In this document: in pieces, positions 34,369 through 42,779 of the stretch
Layout of the letters: every line of letters starts with the position of its first letter
Position numbering within the stretch: the stretch's first letter is position 1
NCBI GenBank assembly: GCA_030830785.1
Contig: JAURMI010000002.1
Coordinates: 62,001-126,000 of the forward strand
Source of the DNA: Crocinitomicaceae bacterium
GTDB lineage: Bacteria; Bacteroidota; Bacteroidia; Flavobacteriales_D; Crocinitomicaceae
Reading direction: 5' to 3'
DNA length: 64,000 nucleotides
Program-made: the position numbers and the translations under genes
The notes under the pieces: generated by a model
What the model was told of the DNA's origin: nothing
The model's input: only the letters and a program-made list of their open reading frames with translations
The model's database searches: none

Positions 34369-37142
34369 AGAACAATATTGACAATTTTACCATGCACTAC
34401 AATTACCTTTTTTGGTGATTTACCTTCCAACCACTTTTGCGTTTCGGGTTTTGAAAGAACAACTGCTTCTACTTCTGTTGCAGTTAATGAAAGATCAAGA
34501 CTCAATTTAAAGCGCATTTTACCGTTGAATGAAACCGGATAATCAAAGGTGCTTTCCTGTAAAAAAGCAGGATTGAAAATAGGATACGATTCATTAAATA
34601 TACTCGAGGCCTCAGGATGGATTAAAGACCAAATTTCTTCACAAATATGTGGCGCATAAGGAGCCATGAGGATTGTGAGCTGTTCTAAAATTAGGCGGTT
34701 ATTGCATTTTTGCTCTGTAAGTTCATTCACACAAATCATAAAACTCGACACTCCAGTATTGAAGGAGAACCGATCGAGGTCGTCGGTGAGTTTTTTTATC
34801 GTTTTATGGAGCGATTTTAGGGCTTCTGGTGTAGGTTCATTGTCTAAAACTTTAAAGGTGCCTTTGCTGTGAAATAAACGCCAGTATTTCTTTAAAAAAC
34901 TATGCACCCCCGTTATGCCTTTGGTATCCCATGGCTTGCTTTGCTCTAGTGGCCCCAAAAACATTTCGTACATGCGCAGCGTATCTGCACCATACTTTTC
35001 ACAAAGATCGTCTGGCGTAACAACGTTATACCAACGCTTTGACATTTTATCCACTTCTCTTTTAACAATTACTTTACCCTGTGCATTGGAAACAAACTCT
35101 TGATTGGTAAATTGTGGTTGCCATGTTTTTAGCGCGTCCAATTGTATGCTGTCGTCATCATTGAGTAAATCAACAAGAATGCGCACCTCTCGGAACCCTT
35201 CTTTGTTAGTAGGAAGCATGTCTGATGAGTACATCTTTTGATCAGGACCAATAAAGGCAATCGCCGATTTACCTAAAATCATGCCTTGATTGATAAGTTT
35301 TGAAAACGGCTCATCAAAGGAAATAAATCCTAAATCGAAAAGTACTTTAGTCCAAAAACGTGCATAGAGCAAATGGCCTGTTGCGTGTTCGGAACCTCCA
35401 ATATATAAATCCACTTGTTTCCAATAGGCCAATTTTTCTGGGTCAGCGAAGGCCTTGTCGTTATATGGATCCATATAGCGCAAGAAGTACCAAGAACTCC
35501 CGGCCCAACCAGGCATTGTATTGTATTCCATCCTGTCGCCAAGTTGGCATGACCAAGCTGATTTAGGGGCCCTTGCGAGCGGTGGTTCGCCATTCTCGGT
35601 TGGCAAATAGGCGTCTACCTCTGGTAAAGTCACTGGTAATTGTGTGTCATCTACAAGCATAGGCACACCATCCTTATAATAGACCGGGAAGGGTTCGCCC
35701 CAATAGCGCTGGCGCGAGAAAACTGCATCGCGCAAACGGTAGTTAGTTTTTCCTTGTCCAATGCCATTCTTTTCCATCTCAGCAATGACTCGCTCGGTAG
35801 CAGATTTTATATCTAATCCATTTAGAAAATCTGAATTCGCTATGACGCCCTCTTTTTCAGCAAAAGCAGACTCTGAAATGTCTTGATCTGCAAAAATATT
35901 TGGGATGGGCAATCCAAAATGCTTGGCAAAATCGTAATCGCGTTGATCTCCGCAAGGGACCGCCATCACAGCCCCTGTGCCATAGGACGCTAAAACATAA
36001 TCGCCGATCCATATTGGAATTTCTTCACCTGTAAATGGGTGAATGGCATAAGCACCTGTAAATGCCCCTGTAATATTTTTAACATCTGCTTGGCGATCGC
36101 GCTCTGTTTTGAGTGCAGCTTGTTGTTGGTAGGCTTGAATGGTTGTAGCTTGATCGGCTGAAGAAATTTCATTTACAAGTGGGTGCTCAGGGGCTAATAC
36201 CATAAAACTCACACCAAAAATAGTATCTGGTCTGGTAGTGAAAACCTCTATTTGTGACGAACTATTTTTCACGCCAAAATGAACACTAGCCCCTTTTGAT
36301 TTTCCTATCCAATTGCGTTGCTGTTCCTTGAGGGCATCTGTCCAATCGATGCGTTCAAGCCCTTCTAGCAAACGCTCAGCATAGGCCTTGATGCGCATTG
36401 ACCATTGCATCATCTGCTTTTGCTCAACAGGATGACCTCCGCGTTCAGAAACTCCATTGACAATTTCATCATTGGCCAATACCGTACCGAGAGCAGGGCA
36501 CCAATTCACCCAACTTTCTGCCAAGTAAGCCATTCTGTATTGTTGTAATACTTCTTCTTTTTGTCTTGTGGTGAAAGCATTCCATGCTGAGGCATCAAAT
36601 TGTTGCTCACAATCGTGCAAAGCAGTGGTATAGAGATTTCCTTCTTTTTCAAACTGAGCAACTAAGGTTTTGATATCTCTTGCTTTATTGGCACTTGTAT
36701 CATAATAAGCGTTGAAAAGTTGCTTGAAAATCCATTGAGTCCATTTATAATAGGATGGATCTGAGGTGCGTACTTCGCGGCTCCAGTCAAAACTAAAGCC
36801 CATTAAATCGAGCTGCTGACGGTATCTGTTGATATTTTCTTTGGTGGTAATTGCAGGATGCTGGCCTGTTTGAATGGCGTATTGTTCAGCTGGAAGGCCA
36901 AACGAATCATAACCCATCGGATGCAAAACATTGAACCCCTTCAGGCGTTTGTATCGGGCATATATATCTGAGGCAATATAACCTAGCGGATGCCCTACGT
37001 GCAAGCCCGCCCCTGAAGGATAGGGAAACATATCCAAGACATAAAATTTGGGTTTATTTGGGTCTTCGGTAACTTTATATGTGTTGCGCTCTTGCCAAAG
37101 TTTTCGCCATTTGGCCTCAATTGCTTTAAAAGAGTAGTCCAT
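34365..37142 (-). CDS. leuS: Leucyl-tRNA synthetase
   Basis: 925 residues from the ATG at 37142 (MDYSFKAIE); an upstream reading to 37163 adds a non-homologous CILKAN. Class I synthetase signatures are present: the HIGH-like motif HVGHPLGY near 48-55 and KMSKRWYN near 698-705, with the editing (CP1) domain between (TRPDTIFGVSFMVLAPEHPL near 305). It charges tRNA-Leu with leucine in the cytoplasm. It is the last gene of the tatA-gatA-mltD-glycosyltransferase series; its stop overlaps the end of the MerR regulator gene. Confidence 0.97.
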   Translation of the reverse strand: MDYSFKAIEAKWRKLWQERNTYKVTEDPNKPKFYVLDMFPYPSGAGLHVGHPLGYIASDIYARYKRLKGFNVLHPMGYDSFGLPAEQYAIQTGQHPAITTKENINRYRQQLDLMGFSFDWSREVRTSDPSYYKWTQWIFKQLFNAYYDTSANKARDIKTLVAQFEKEGNLYTTALHDCEQQFDASAWNAFTTRQKEEVLQQYRMAYLAESWVNWCPALGTVLANDEIVNGVSERGGHPVEQKQMMQWSMRIKAYAERLLEGLERIDWTDALKEQQRNWIGKSKGASVHFGVKNSSSQIEVFTTRPDTIFGVSFMVLAPEHPLVNEISSADQATTIQAYQQQAALKTERDRQADVKNITGAFTGAYAIHPFTGEEIPIWIGDYVLASYGTGAVMAVPCGDQRDYDFAKHFGLPIPNIFADQDISESAFAEKEGVIANSDFLNGLDIKSATERVIAEMEKNGIGQGKTNYRLRDAVFSRQRYWGEPFPVYYKDGVPMLVDDTQLPVTLPEVDAYLPTENGEPPLARAPKSAWSCQLGDRMEYNTMPGWAGSSWYFLRYMDPYNDKAFADPEKLAYWKQVDLYIGGSEHATGHLLYARFWTKVLFDLGFISFDEPFSKLINQGMILGKSAIAFIGPDQKMYSSDMLPTNKEGFREVRILVDLLNDDDSIQLDALKTWQPQFTNQEFVSNAQGKVIVKREVDKMSKRWYNVVTPDDLCEKYGADTLRMYEMFLGPLEQSKPWDTKGITGVHSFLKKYWRLFHSKGTFKVLDNEPTPEALKSLHKTIKKLTDDLDRFSFNTGVSSFMICVNELTEQKCNNRLILEQLTILMAPYAPHICEEIWSLIHPEASSIFNESYPIFNPAFLQESTFDYPVSFNGKMRFKLSLDLSLTATEVEAVVLSKPETQKWLEGKSPKKVIVVHGKIVNIVL

Positions 37143-37180
37143 GTTTGCTTTTAGAATGCACAAAGATACAAAGCTAGAAT

Positions 37181-37897
37181 TTAAAGGAACATAAAGTAAA
37201 GACCTAGAAACAATAATAAAAGGTCATAACTGCCTTTGGGAAGTCGTAATTCGAGTTTAATGACAAGAAGGGTCAACATAATCCAAACCCAAGGTAAATT
37301 AATATAAAATGAAAATAATGATAGAAGGAATACAACTAAAAAACTTGCGTTTCTTGCGCCGAGCATTCCAGCAAGCGTATTTATCTTCCCGTTATCTACT
37401 TCTATATCTTCAATATCTACCTGAAGACTTAAGGCAAAATAAAATAATAAAAACGGTGTAAAAATCAAATTCATATTCCCTGCCAGGCCTGGAATTAAGT
37501 TTAGCTGAATAAACCACATCACTGCAATTAGTATATTTTTTAATAAGGGAATCCGACGCCAATTTATACGGCTTTCGTAAGTGAAAACCAAGAGAAATTG
37601 AATGAGCAATAATAGCCAAAACCATAAAAATGGCAGAACTGAGAAAAATGCATAGAAATAAATTCCTGCTGGAATAAAAACCAAACTAAAAAAAACTCCA
37701 GACTTTAAATTAGTGTGCAATTTGCTTTGAAACCAAAAATAAATGTGACCAATAGCTAGGCCTTGAGCAATAGATTTAATTAATGCTTCAAAATTAAATT
37801 GTCCGATACCATTTCCCCAGTGAAACAGCCCGTAACTAAAACATAGCACAGAAATCGCTAATATTATATTACGGATCAAATCAACTTTCAATAGCAT
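37181..37897 (-). CDS. UbiA-like polytopic membrane protein lacking the first Asp-rich motif
   Basis: 238 residues (ATG at 37897; a longer reading starts at 37918). About seven to eight membrane helices. A segment with SLQVDIEDIEVDNGKINTLA and GMLG has the DxxDxxxD arrangement and following IxTLxxxLG of the second Asp-rich loop of UbiA prenyltransferases, and TYESRINWRRIPLLKNI resembles the UbiA loop between helices. The first motif (NDxxDxxxD), needed for catalysis together with the second, is not found in the N-terminal half. So it is either a divergent prenyltransferase or a non-catalytic relative. It lies between two LPS-type genes and leuS. Confidence 0.55.
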   Translation of the reverse strand: MLLKVDLIRNIILAISVLCFSYGLFHWGNGIGQFNFEALIKSIAQGLAIGHIYFWFQSKLHTNLKSGVFFSLVFIPAGIYFYAFFSVLPFLWFWLLLLIQFLLVFTYESRINWRRIPLLKNILIAVMWFIQLNLIPGLAGNMNLIFTPFLLFYFALSLQVDIEDIEVDNGKINTLAGMLGARNASFLVVFLLSLFSFYINLPWVWIMLTLLVIKLELRLPKGSYDLLLLFLGLYFMFL

Positions 37898-38867
37898 GAA
37901 TAATATCTTTGAGTTCAATTTCCTGAATGCATTGGCAATTTTTACCTGAAGCGCATGCTTTACAAGATTTCCTAGCAGTTAAAGCCACTACTTTTGGCCC
38001 AAGTGCTGCCCATCGACCTGAATGAACAGGATTTCGTTGTGAAAACAGACCAATAGCGCGGATACCAGACAAACCCGCGATGTGATAAGGGCCCGTTGAA
38101 CAAGCTACCAAGGCTTTTACTTTTGAAATAACCGCAATAAATGAAGGTAAATCCCATTTTCCAGTGAAGTCAAAAATCCGTGGGTCATTTGGAATTTGCT
38201 CTCTAAAATTAGACCCTTCTTTTTCTGTCCCGGTAAAAAAAATTAAATACCCTTTTGAACTCAGCTGTTTTGCAAGTTTAATGTAATTCCCCATGTCATA
38301 CTCCACTCCACTCCCATTTGATTTTGGATGCATTAAAATTACATTTTGCCAATCCGACATTTGATGGTCAAGCTGAAGTTGAGATGGAAGAAAACTTAAA
38401 TTTGCATTTATTTTTTCCAAACTTGGGGTTTCTAATATGCCCAAAGGAATAAGGAGTTTAAAATTTAATTGCGCTTCGTGTATAGGAGAATGAATTCTTG
38501 AAAATCTTGGGCGTTGATTACAATAAAACCAATGAAACCATCGGTGAGAAGTCCCAATGCGCATGGCAATTTTTGCTTTTTTACACCATGCGGCCACTTG
38601 TTTATTTGGAAACACATGAACAACTACATCAAAATTTCCAAGAAGTGCCATCCGGTCATTTTGACCCAGCGCTTGAATTTCTTCTAAAGTCAAAATAGCA
38701 TCGATAGATGAAAAGCAATCTACTACTGCCCTTGTGTATTTTGTACACAAAAAAGTCAATTTTGCCGTGGGGAATTTTTCTTTAAGTGCCATGCAAATTG
38801 GGAGCGTCAAACACACATCACCTATTGCATCGGTTCTGCTGAGCAAAATATTTTTGGGGTTAAGCAT
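37881..38867 (-). CDS. Glycosyltransferase family 9 (heptosyltransferase-like)
   Basis: 328 residues from the ATG at 38867 (MLNPKNILLSRTDAIGDVCL). The GT9 motifs are the N-terminal KNILLSRTDAIGDVCLTLPI and the C-terminal ACSTGPYHIAGLSGIRAIGL, the ADP-heptose binding region. These enzymes add heptose or a related sugar to the lipopolysaccharide inner core in the cytoplasm. The C-terminus is unusually Cys-rich (SCKACASGKNCQC), a candidate metal site. It overlaps the previous GT2 gene by 8 nt and the UbiA-like gene by up to 17 nt (start dependent). Confidence 0.85.
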   Translation of the reverse strand: MLNPKNILLSRTDAIGDVCLTLPICMALKEKFPTAKLTFLCTKYTRAVVDCFSSIDAILTLEEIQALGQNDRMALLGNFDVVVHVFPNKQVAAWCKKAKIAMRIGTSHRWFHWFYCNQRPRFSRIHSPIHEAQLNFKLLIPLGILETPSLEKINANLSFLPSQLQLDHQMSDWQNVILMHPKSNGSGVEYDMGNYIKLAKQLSSKGYLIFFTGTEKEGSNFREQIPNDPRIFDFTGKWDLPSFIAVISKVKALVACSTGPYHIAGLSGIRAIGLFSQRNPVHSGRWAALGPKVVALTARKSCKACASGKNCQCIQEIELKDIIHAIES

Positions 38868-39615
38868 CTTGCCAATGTTTTCGCAAAAGTGCATATTTTT
38901 GATGTGTACCATAGGCACTTCTTATTGCAATATGCCAGCCAGCTAATCCATCTAAAAATCCCAATTTAATAAAGTAACTTTTGATGAATTGCGCCATGGT
39001 TTTGATTCCTATTTTGAACAAAGAACTTTTAACCTTTTTGGCATATAATTCTTTTGCTGCAATTTGTGAAAAAAAGGCAATCTGTTTGAAATGATCTTCT
39101 TTGGTATAGTAGGAATAATGCAATAAATCACCTTTTAAATGCGTAATAGAAAGATTTTCTTCAGCGATAAGTTTGTCATGCGGATTTGTGCCACCCCAAG
39201 AGGCATTTGCTTTTGACACCAAGCGCAATTTCGTATCTGGGTACCAACCACTGTGATGAATCCATTTTCCGCAGTATGAGGTCAAACGATTCATAGTGTA
39301 TCCTCCATTTTTGGGGGCCTTCTTCTTAATAGATAGGATTGACTGTTTTAAGGTTGGAGTCAATGCCTCATCAGCATCCAATGATAAAATCCATGGATGT
39401 TTTGCGCGCTGCAAGGCTTCGTTTTTTTGTTGGATGTGTCCTACAAATTCATTTTGTTCAAAGCGTACTCCAAAACTTTGACATATCTCTTGGGTTTTAT
39501 CTGTAGAAAATGAATCTAAAACAAGAATCTCATCACATACCTCTTGTAAAGATTCTAAACAGCGTCCTATATTACGCTCTTCATTGTAAGTAATTATTAC
39601 GCCTGAGAGCTTCAT
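38860..39615 (-). CDS. Glycosyltransferase family 2 (WaaE/KdtX-like)
   Basis: 251 residues with the GT-A fold: VIITYNEERNIGRCLESLQ at the N-terminus, DEILVLDSFSTDKTQEI, and the DxD-like LSLDADEALTP near 95, followed by WIHHSGWYPDTKLRLV-type acceptor region. The best fit is the LPS core beta-1,4-glucosyltransferase WaaE/KdtX type. It uses a nucleotide sugar and likely acts on the inner core alongside the GT9 gene with which it overlaps. Seven nt after the mltD-like gene. Confidence 0.9.
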   Translation of the reverse strand: MKLSGVIITYNEERNIGRCLESLQEVCDEILVLDSFSTDKTQEICQSFGVRFEQNEFVGHIQQKNEALQRAKHPWILSLDADEALTPTLKQSILSIKKKAPKNGGYTMNRLTSYCGKWIHHSGWYPDTKLRLVSKANASWGGTNPHDKLIAEENLSITHLKGDLLHYSYYTKEDHFKQIAFFSQIAAKELYAKKVKSSLFKIGIKTMAQFIKSYFIKLGFLDGLAGWHIAIRSAYGTHQKYALLRKHWQDA

Positions 39616-39621
39616 TAGTCA

Positions 39622-41103
39622 CTACTTTACACGGATACGTTGGCCAACTACAATGACATTAACGCGAATACCTGGATTTAATTTTTGTAATTGTGCCTGA
39701 GTCATATTATAACGCTTGGCAATTTTACTAAAAGTATCTCCAGCCTTCACAGTATAATACTTTTTGGCTGGCGGAGTTGGTTTGGGAGTTGGAGTTGGTT
39801 TCTTTTCGGAATAAATAGAAAGTTTTTGACCCACATAAATATTGGTAGTCCTTAAATTATTCCATTCCATTACTTGTTCGGTACTTACATCATAGCGCGA
39901 AGCTATTTGTTGAATATTTTCGCCGGATTTGACTTGATGATAAATCAGATTATCAGTTTGATTGTTTTTTACACTTGGCGAATTATCGGTTGATGAATTT
40001 TGATTTTCGGTTGGCCTTGCTGATGCTGACTTCGGGTTATAGAGCGCATCTTCAAGTAAGTAAAGCGAATCTTCATAGCCAACGATTAATCCAATTTTTT
40101 CTAATGGACCTGTAATGCAACTCGATGGCGACATTTTAGGAATATACGTAGATTTATAAATGGGATTCAAGCTCTGTATTTGTTCTAAATCCCAGTCAAC
40201 AAGTTTGGCTATAGTTTGCATATGAATACCTGAGGTTAAACACATGGTGTCTAATTGCGCATTGTGAATATCTGCCTCCATTGGAATAATATTGTATTGA
40301 GCGTGATAAGTCATCATGTAAGCAGCAGCAATAAAATTAGGTACGTAACCTTGCGTTTCCTTTGGTAGAAAAGGCCGTACCTCCCAATAGGTTTTTTTAC
40401 CTCCAGATCTTCTAATTGCATTATTGACATTTCCTGGGCCGGCATTATAGGCTGCCAATGCTAAATTCCAGTCGCCATAAATGCCAAATAGCTTTTTTAG
40501 GTAACGACAAGCGGCATCGGTGGATTTTTCCGGATCCATGCGCTCATCAATGTAAGAATTTTCTTTGAGGTCAAAATAAAGTCCTGTCTTATACATAAAT
40601 TGCCAAAGCCCTAATGCGCCTGCTCTTGATTTCACTTGTGGACGCAAGCCACTCTCAATAACAGACAAAAATCGAAGTTCCAAAGGCAAACCATATTCTG
40701 AGAGTTTTTCTTCAAACATATCAAAATACAATGCCGAACGACCTAGAGCAACGCGAATAAATCCACGTCTTTGTTCTTCAAAAAACCTTATTCTAGAAAG
40801 AGTGGTTTGATTGCAATCTAAATGGAATGGCGTAAGTTCATTCATTTGTGACAATCGTGCGCAAATCATTGAATCAGAAAAAGTTGGTATTTGCCCTTCC
40901 GTATAATTCAATGCGGTAATTATAGAGTCATATTTACTTGAATTTGCATAGTCTGCGTAAAATAAATTCAAACTTTGTTGAACTGTATTTACAAATGGGT
41001 CAGGATCTAAGATGTCCGAAGGGCGCGCTAAGTGTGCTGGCTTTTGCGCTACTATCATAGAAGCTGTTAAGACGAAGAAACTTATCAAAAACAATTTGCT
41101 CAT
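39622..41103 (-). CDS. MltD-like lytic transglycosylase with two LysM repeats
   Basis: 493 residues with a signal peptide (about 1-19, ending MIVAQ). A transglycosylase SLT domain lies at about 135-265; the catalytic Glu is in LSVIESGLRP (near 146), and downstream motifs are GALGLWQFM and ALAAYNAGPGNV. Two LysM peptidoglycan-binding repeats follow (about 388-431, YHQVKSGENIQQIASRYDVS, and about 448-491, YYTVKAGDTFSKIAKRYNMT), separated by a Pro/Thr-rich linker. It cleaves peptidoglycan glycan strands in the periplasm. Its ATG overlaps the gatA stop (ATGA). Confidence 0.95.
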   Translation of the reverse strand: MSKLFLISFFVLTASMIVAQKPAHLARPSDILDPDPFVNTVQQSLNLFYADYANSSKYDSIITALNYTEGQIPTFSDSMICARLSQMNELTPFHLDCNQTTLSRIRFFEEQRRGFIRVALGRSALYFDMFEEKLSEYGLPLELRFLSVIESGLRPQVKSRAGALGLWQFMYKTGLYFDLKENSYIDERMDPEKSTDAACRYLKKLFGIYGDWNLALAAYNAGPGNVNNAIRRSGGKKTYWEVRPFLPKETQGYVPNFIAAAYMMTYHAQYNIIPMEADIHNAQLDTMCLTSGIHMQTIAKLVDWDLEQIQSLNPIYKSTYIPKMSPSSCITGPLEKIGLIVGYEDSLYLLEDALYNPKSASARPTENQNSSTDNSPSVKNNQTDNLIYHQVKSGENIQQIASRYDVSTEQVMEWNNLRTTNIYVGQKLSIYSEKKPTPTPKPTPPAKKYYTVKAGDTFSKIAKRYNMTQAQLQKLNPGIRVNVIVVGQRIRVK

Positions 41104-42503
41104 AGTATTTCCTGAATTTTAGTTGATGCATAAAATAGCAAATCTTCTTCCAAATCTTGTGCCATTAGTTGTACGCCAAATGGCAATCCATTTGAGTGAA
41201 CGCCAAATGGAATACTAATTGCTGGATTTCCTGTAAGGTTGGCATGAACCGTAAAAATATCTTGCAAATACATTTGTATTGGGTCTTTCACTGCATTTAG
41301 TTCAAAAGCTGTTGTAGGCGTGGTAGGCATTAAAAGCACATCGCAAGATTTCAACAAGTTTGAAGTGTGGTCTTTTAACATACGTCGTACTTGTTGTGCT
41401 TTGGTGTAATAAGCATCATAATAACCCTGTGACAACACAAATGTTCCAGTCATGATACGACGCTGTACTTCTAAACCAAAACCCTCACTTCTTGATTTGG
41501 TATAAGTTTCCTCAACTCCTTTTGCAGAAGAACTCCGATATCCGTAATGGACACCGTCAAAACGTGCCAAATTTGAGGATGCTTCTGCTGTGGTAAGCAC
41601 GTAATAGGCCGGCACCATATATTCTAAATAAGGAAAACTCATTTCAATTATTTGGTGACCCGCTGATTTGAGGTGATCCAAAGTTTGGATTAATTTATCT
41701 TTAATTTGCTGATCTAATCCAGGATGGGTCAAACATTCAGATAAGATTCCAATCTTTAACTTATCAGAAAATGTTGAGCGATTGCGAACAGGAACACTTG
41801 AGCTAGTAGCATCGTATTGATCGTGACCTGCGGTAATTTCTAATAACAATTGGTTGTCCTTAAGATCATTGGTAAAAAAACCTATTTGATCAAAAGAGGA
41901 TGCATATGCAATTAACCCATATCTACTAAGCCTTCCATATGTTGGTTTTAGACCAATGGTTCCTGTCCAAGAAGCTGGTTGACGAACTGATCCTCCGGTA
42001 TCGGAACCCAAAGAAACCGTGCAGAGTTGAGCTGCAACCGCTACTGCGCTCCCTCCAGATGAACCACCGGGCACATATTGGTTGTTCCAATTATTAAGAA
42101 CGGGGCCAAAAGCCGAATTTTCATTTGAGCTCCCCATTGCAAATTCATCACAATTTAATCGGCCTATAACAATAGCATCTTCATCGAGTAATCTTTGCAA
42201 AACAGTAGCAGTGTAAATTGACTCAAATCCAGATAAAATTTTCGATGCAGCTGATACCTTATGCCCTTTGTAACATATATTATCTTTTATTCCAACAATG
42301 ACACCTGCTAACTTTCCAGCAGTGCCATTTTTAATTTTCTCATCTACTCGAATAGCTTGCTCCTTGGCAGTTTGTTCAAAAACTTCTAAAAACGCATTAA
42401 GATGTTGATTTGCAGCAATTGCAGACAAATGCTCTTCGACTATATCTAAAGCCGACTTGCCAGAACGCAAGGCATCCTGAATTGCTGAGATAGTTCGGTA
42501 CAT
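41100..42503 (-). CDS. gatA: Asp/Glu-tRNA amidotransferase subunit A
   Basis: 467 residues from the ATG at 42503 (MYRTISAIQ); a longer reading to 42572 lies across tatA. The amidase signature is intact: GIKDNICYKG with the catalytic Lys (near 70), PGGSSGGSAVAVAA (near 140) and SDTGGSVRQPASW with the catalytic Ser (near 165). GatA supplies ammonia for converting Glu-tRNA-Gln to Gln-tRNA-Gln (or Asp-tRNA-Asn). gatB and gatC are not in this window. It starts 4 nt after tatA and its stop overlaps the next start (ATGA). The window also holds the tRNA-Gln gene. Confidence 0.95.
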   Translation of the reverse strand: MYRTISAIQDALRSGKSALDIVEEHLSAIAANQHLNAFLEVFEQTAKEQAIRVDEKIKNGTAGKLAGVIVGIKDNICYKGHKVSAASKILSGFESIYTATVLQRLLDEDAIVIGRLNCDEFAMGSSNENSAFGPVLNNWNNQYVPGGSSGGSAVAVAAQLCTVSLGSDTGGSVRQPASWTGTIGLKPTYGRLSRYGLIAYASSFDQIGFFTNDLKDNQLLLEITAGHDQYDATSSSVPVRNRSTFSDKLKIGILSECLTHPGLDQQIKDKLIQTLDHLKSAGHQIIEMSFPYLEYMVPAYYVLTTAEASSNLARFDGVHYGYRSSSAKGVEETYTKSRSEGFGLEVQRRIMTGTFVLSQGYYDAYYTKAQQVRRMLKDHTSNLLKSCDVLLMPTTPTTAFELNAVKDPIQMYLQDIFTVHANLTGNPAISIPFGVHSNGLPFGVQLMAQDLEEDLLFYASTKIQEIL

Positions 42504-42507
42504 GCCC

Positions 42508-42726
42508 TTACTTTTCTTCTTTAGAATTCTCGTTTGAAGTGTTGGTTTCAGGATTGTCTCCTTTGGAAGCATCCTTGAATTCTTTTACTCCTTGACCAAG
42601 ACCCTTCATCAATTCAGGGATTTTTCTGCCGCCAAAGAATAGAAGTACTATCACCAATATTATAATTATTTGCGGCACACCAATTACCCCAAATTCTATA
42701 TGCTTAATACTTTCTAAATGGACCAT
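42508..42726 (-). CDS. tatA: Twin-arginine translocase subunit TatA/TatE
   Basis: 72 residues with one N-terminal membrane helix (about 13-30, [19 protein letters not shown]) preceded by EFGVIG, a conserved FGG hinge and the amphipathic helix [20 protein letters not shown], then an acidic/Lys tail. This is the classic TatA/E layout. It forms the pore for export of folded proteins, including those with RR signals such as ActB in this window. First gene of the tatA-gatA-mltD series. Confidence 0.93.
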   Translation of the reverse strand: MVHLESIKHIEFGVIGVPQIIIILVIVLLFFGGRKIPELMKGLGQGVKEFKDASKGDNPETNTSNENSKEEK

Positions 42727-42779
42727 GATAAAATATTTTCAATAAACAAATATACTATTAAAGAAATTGACGCAGCGTT

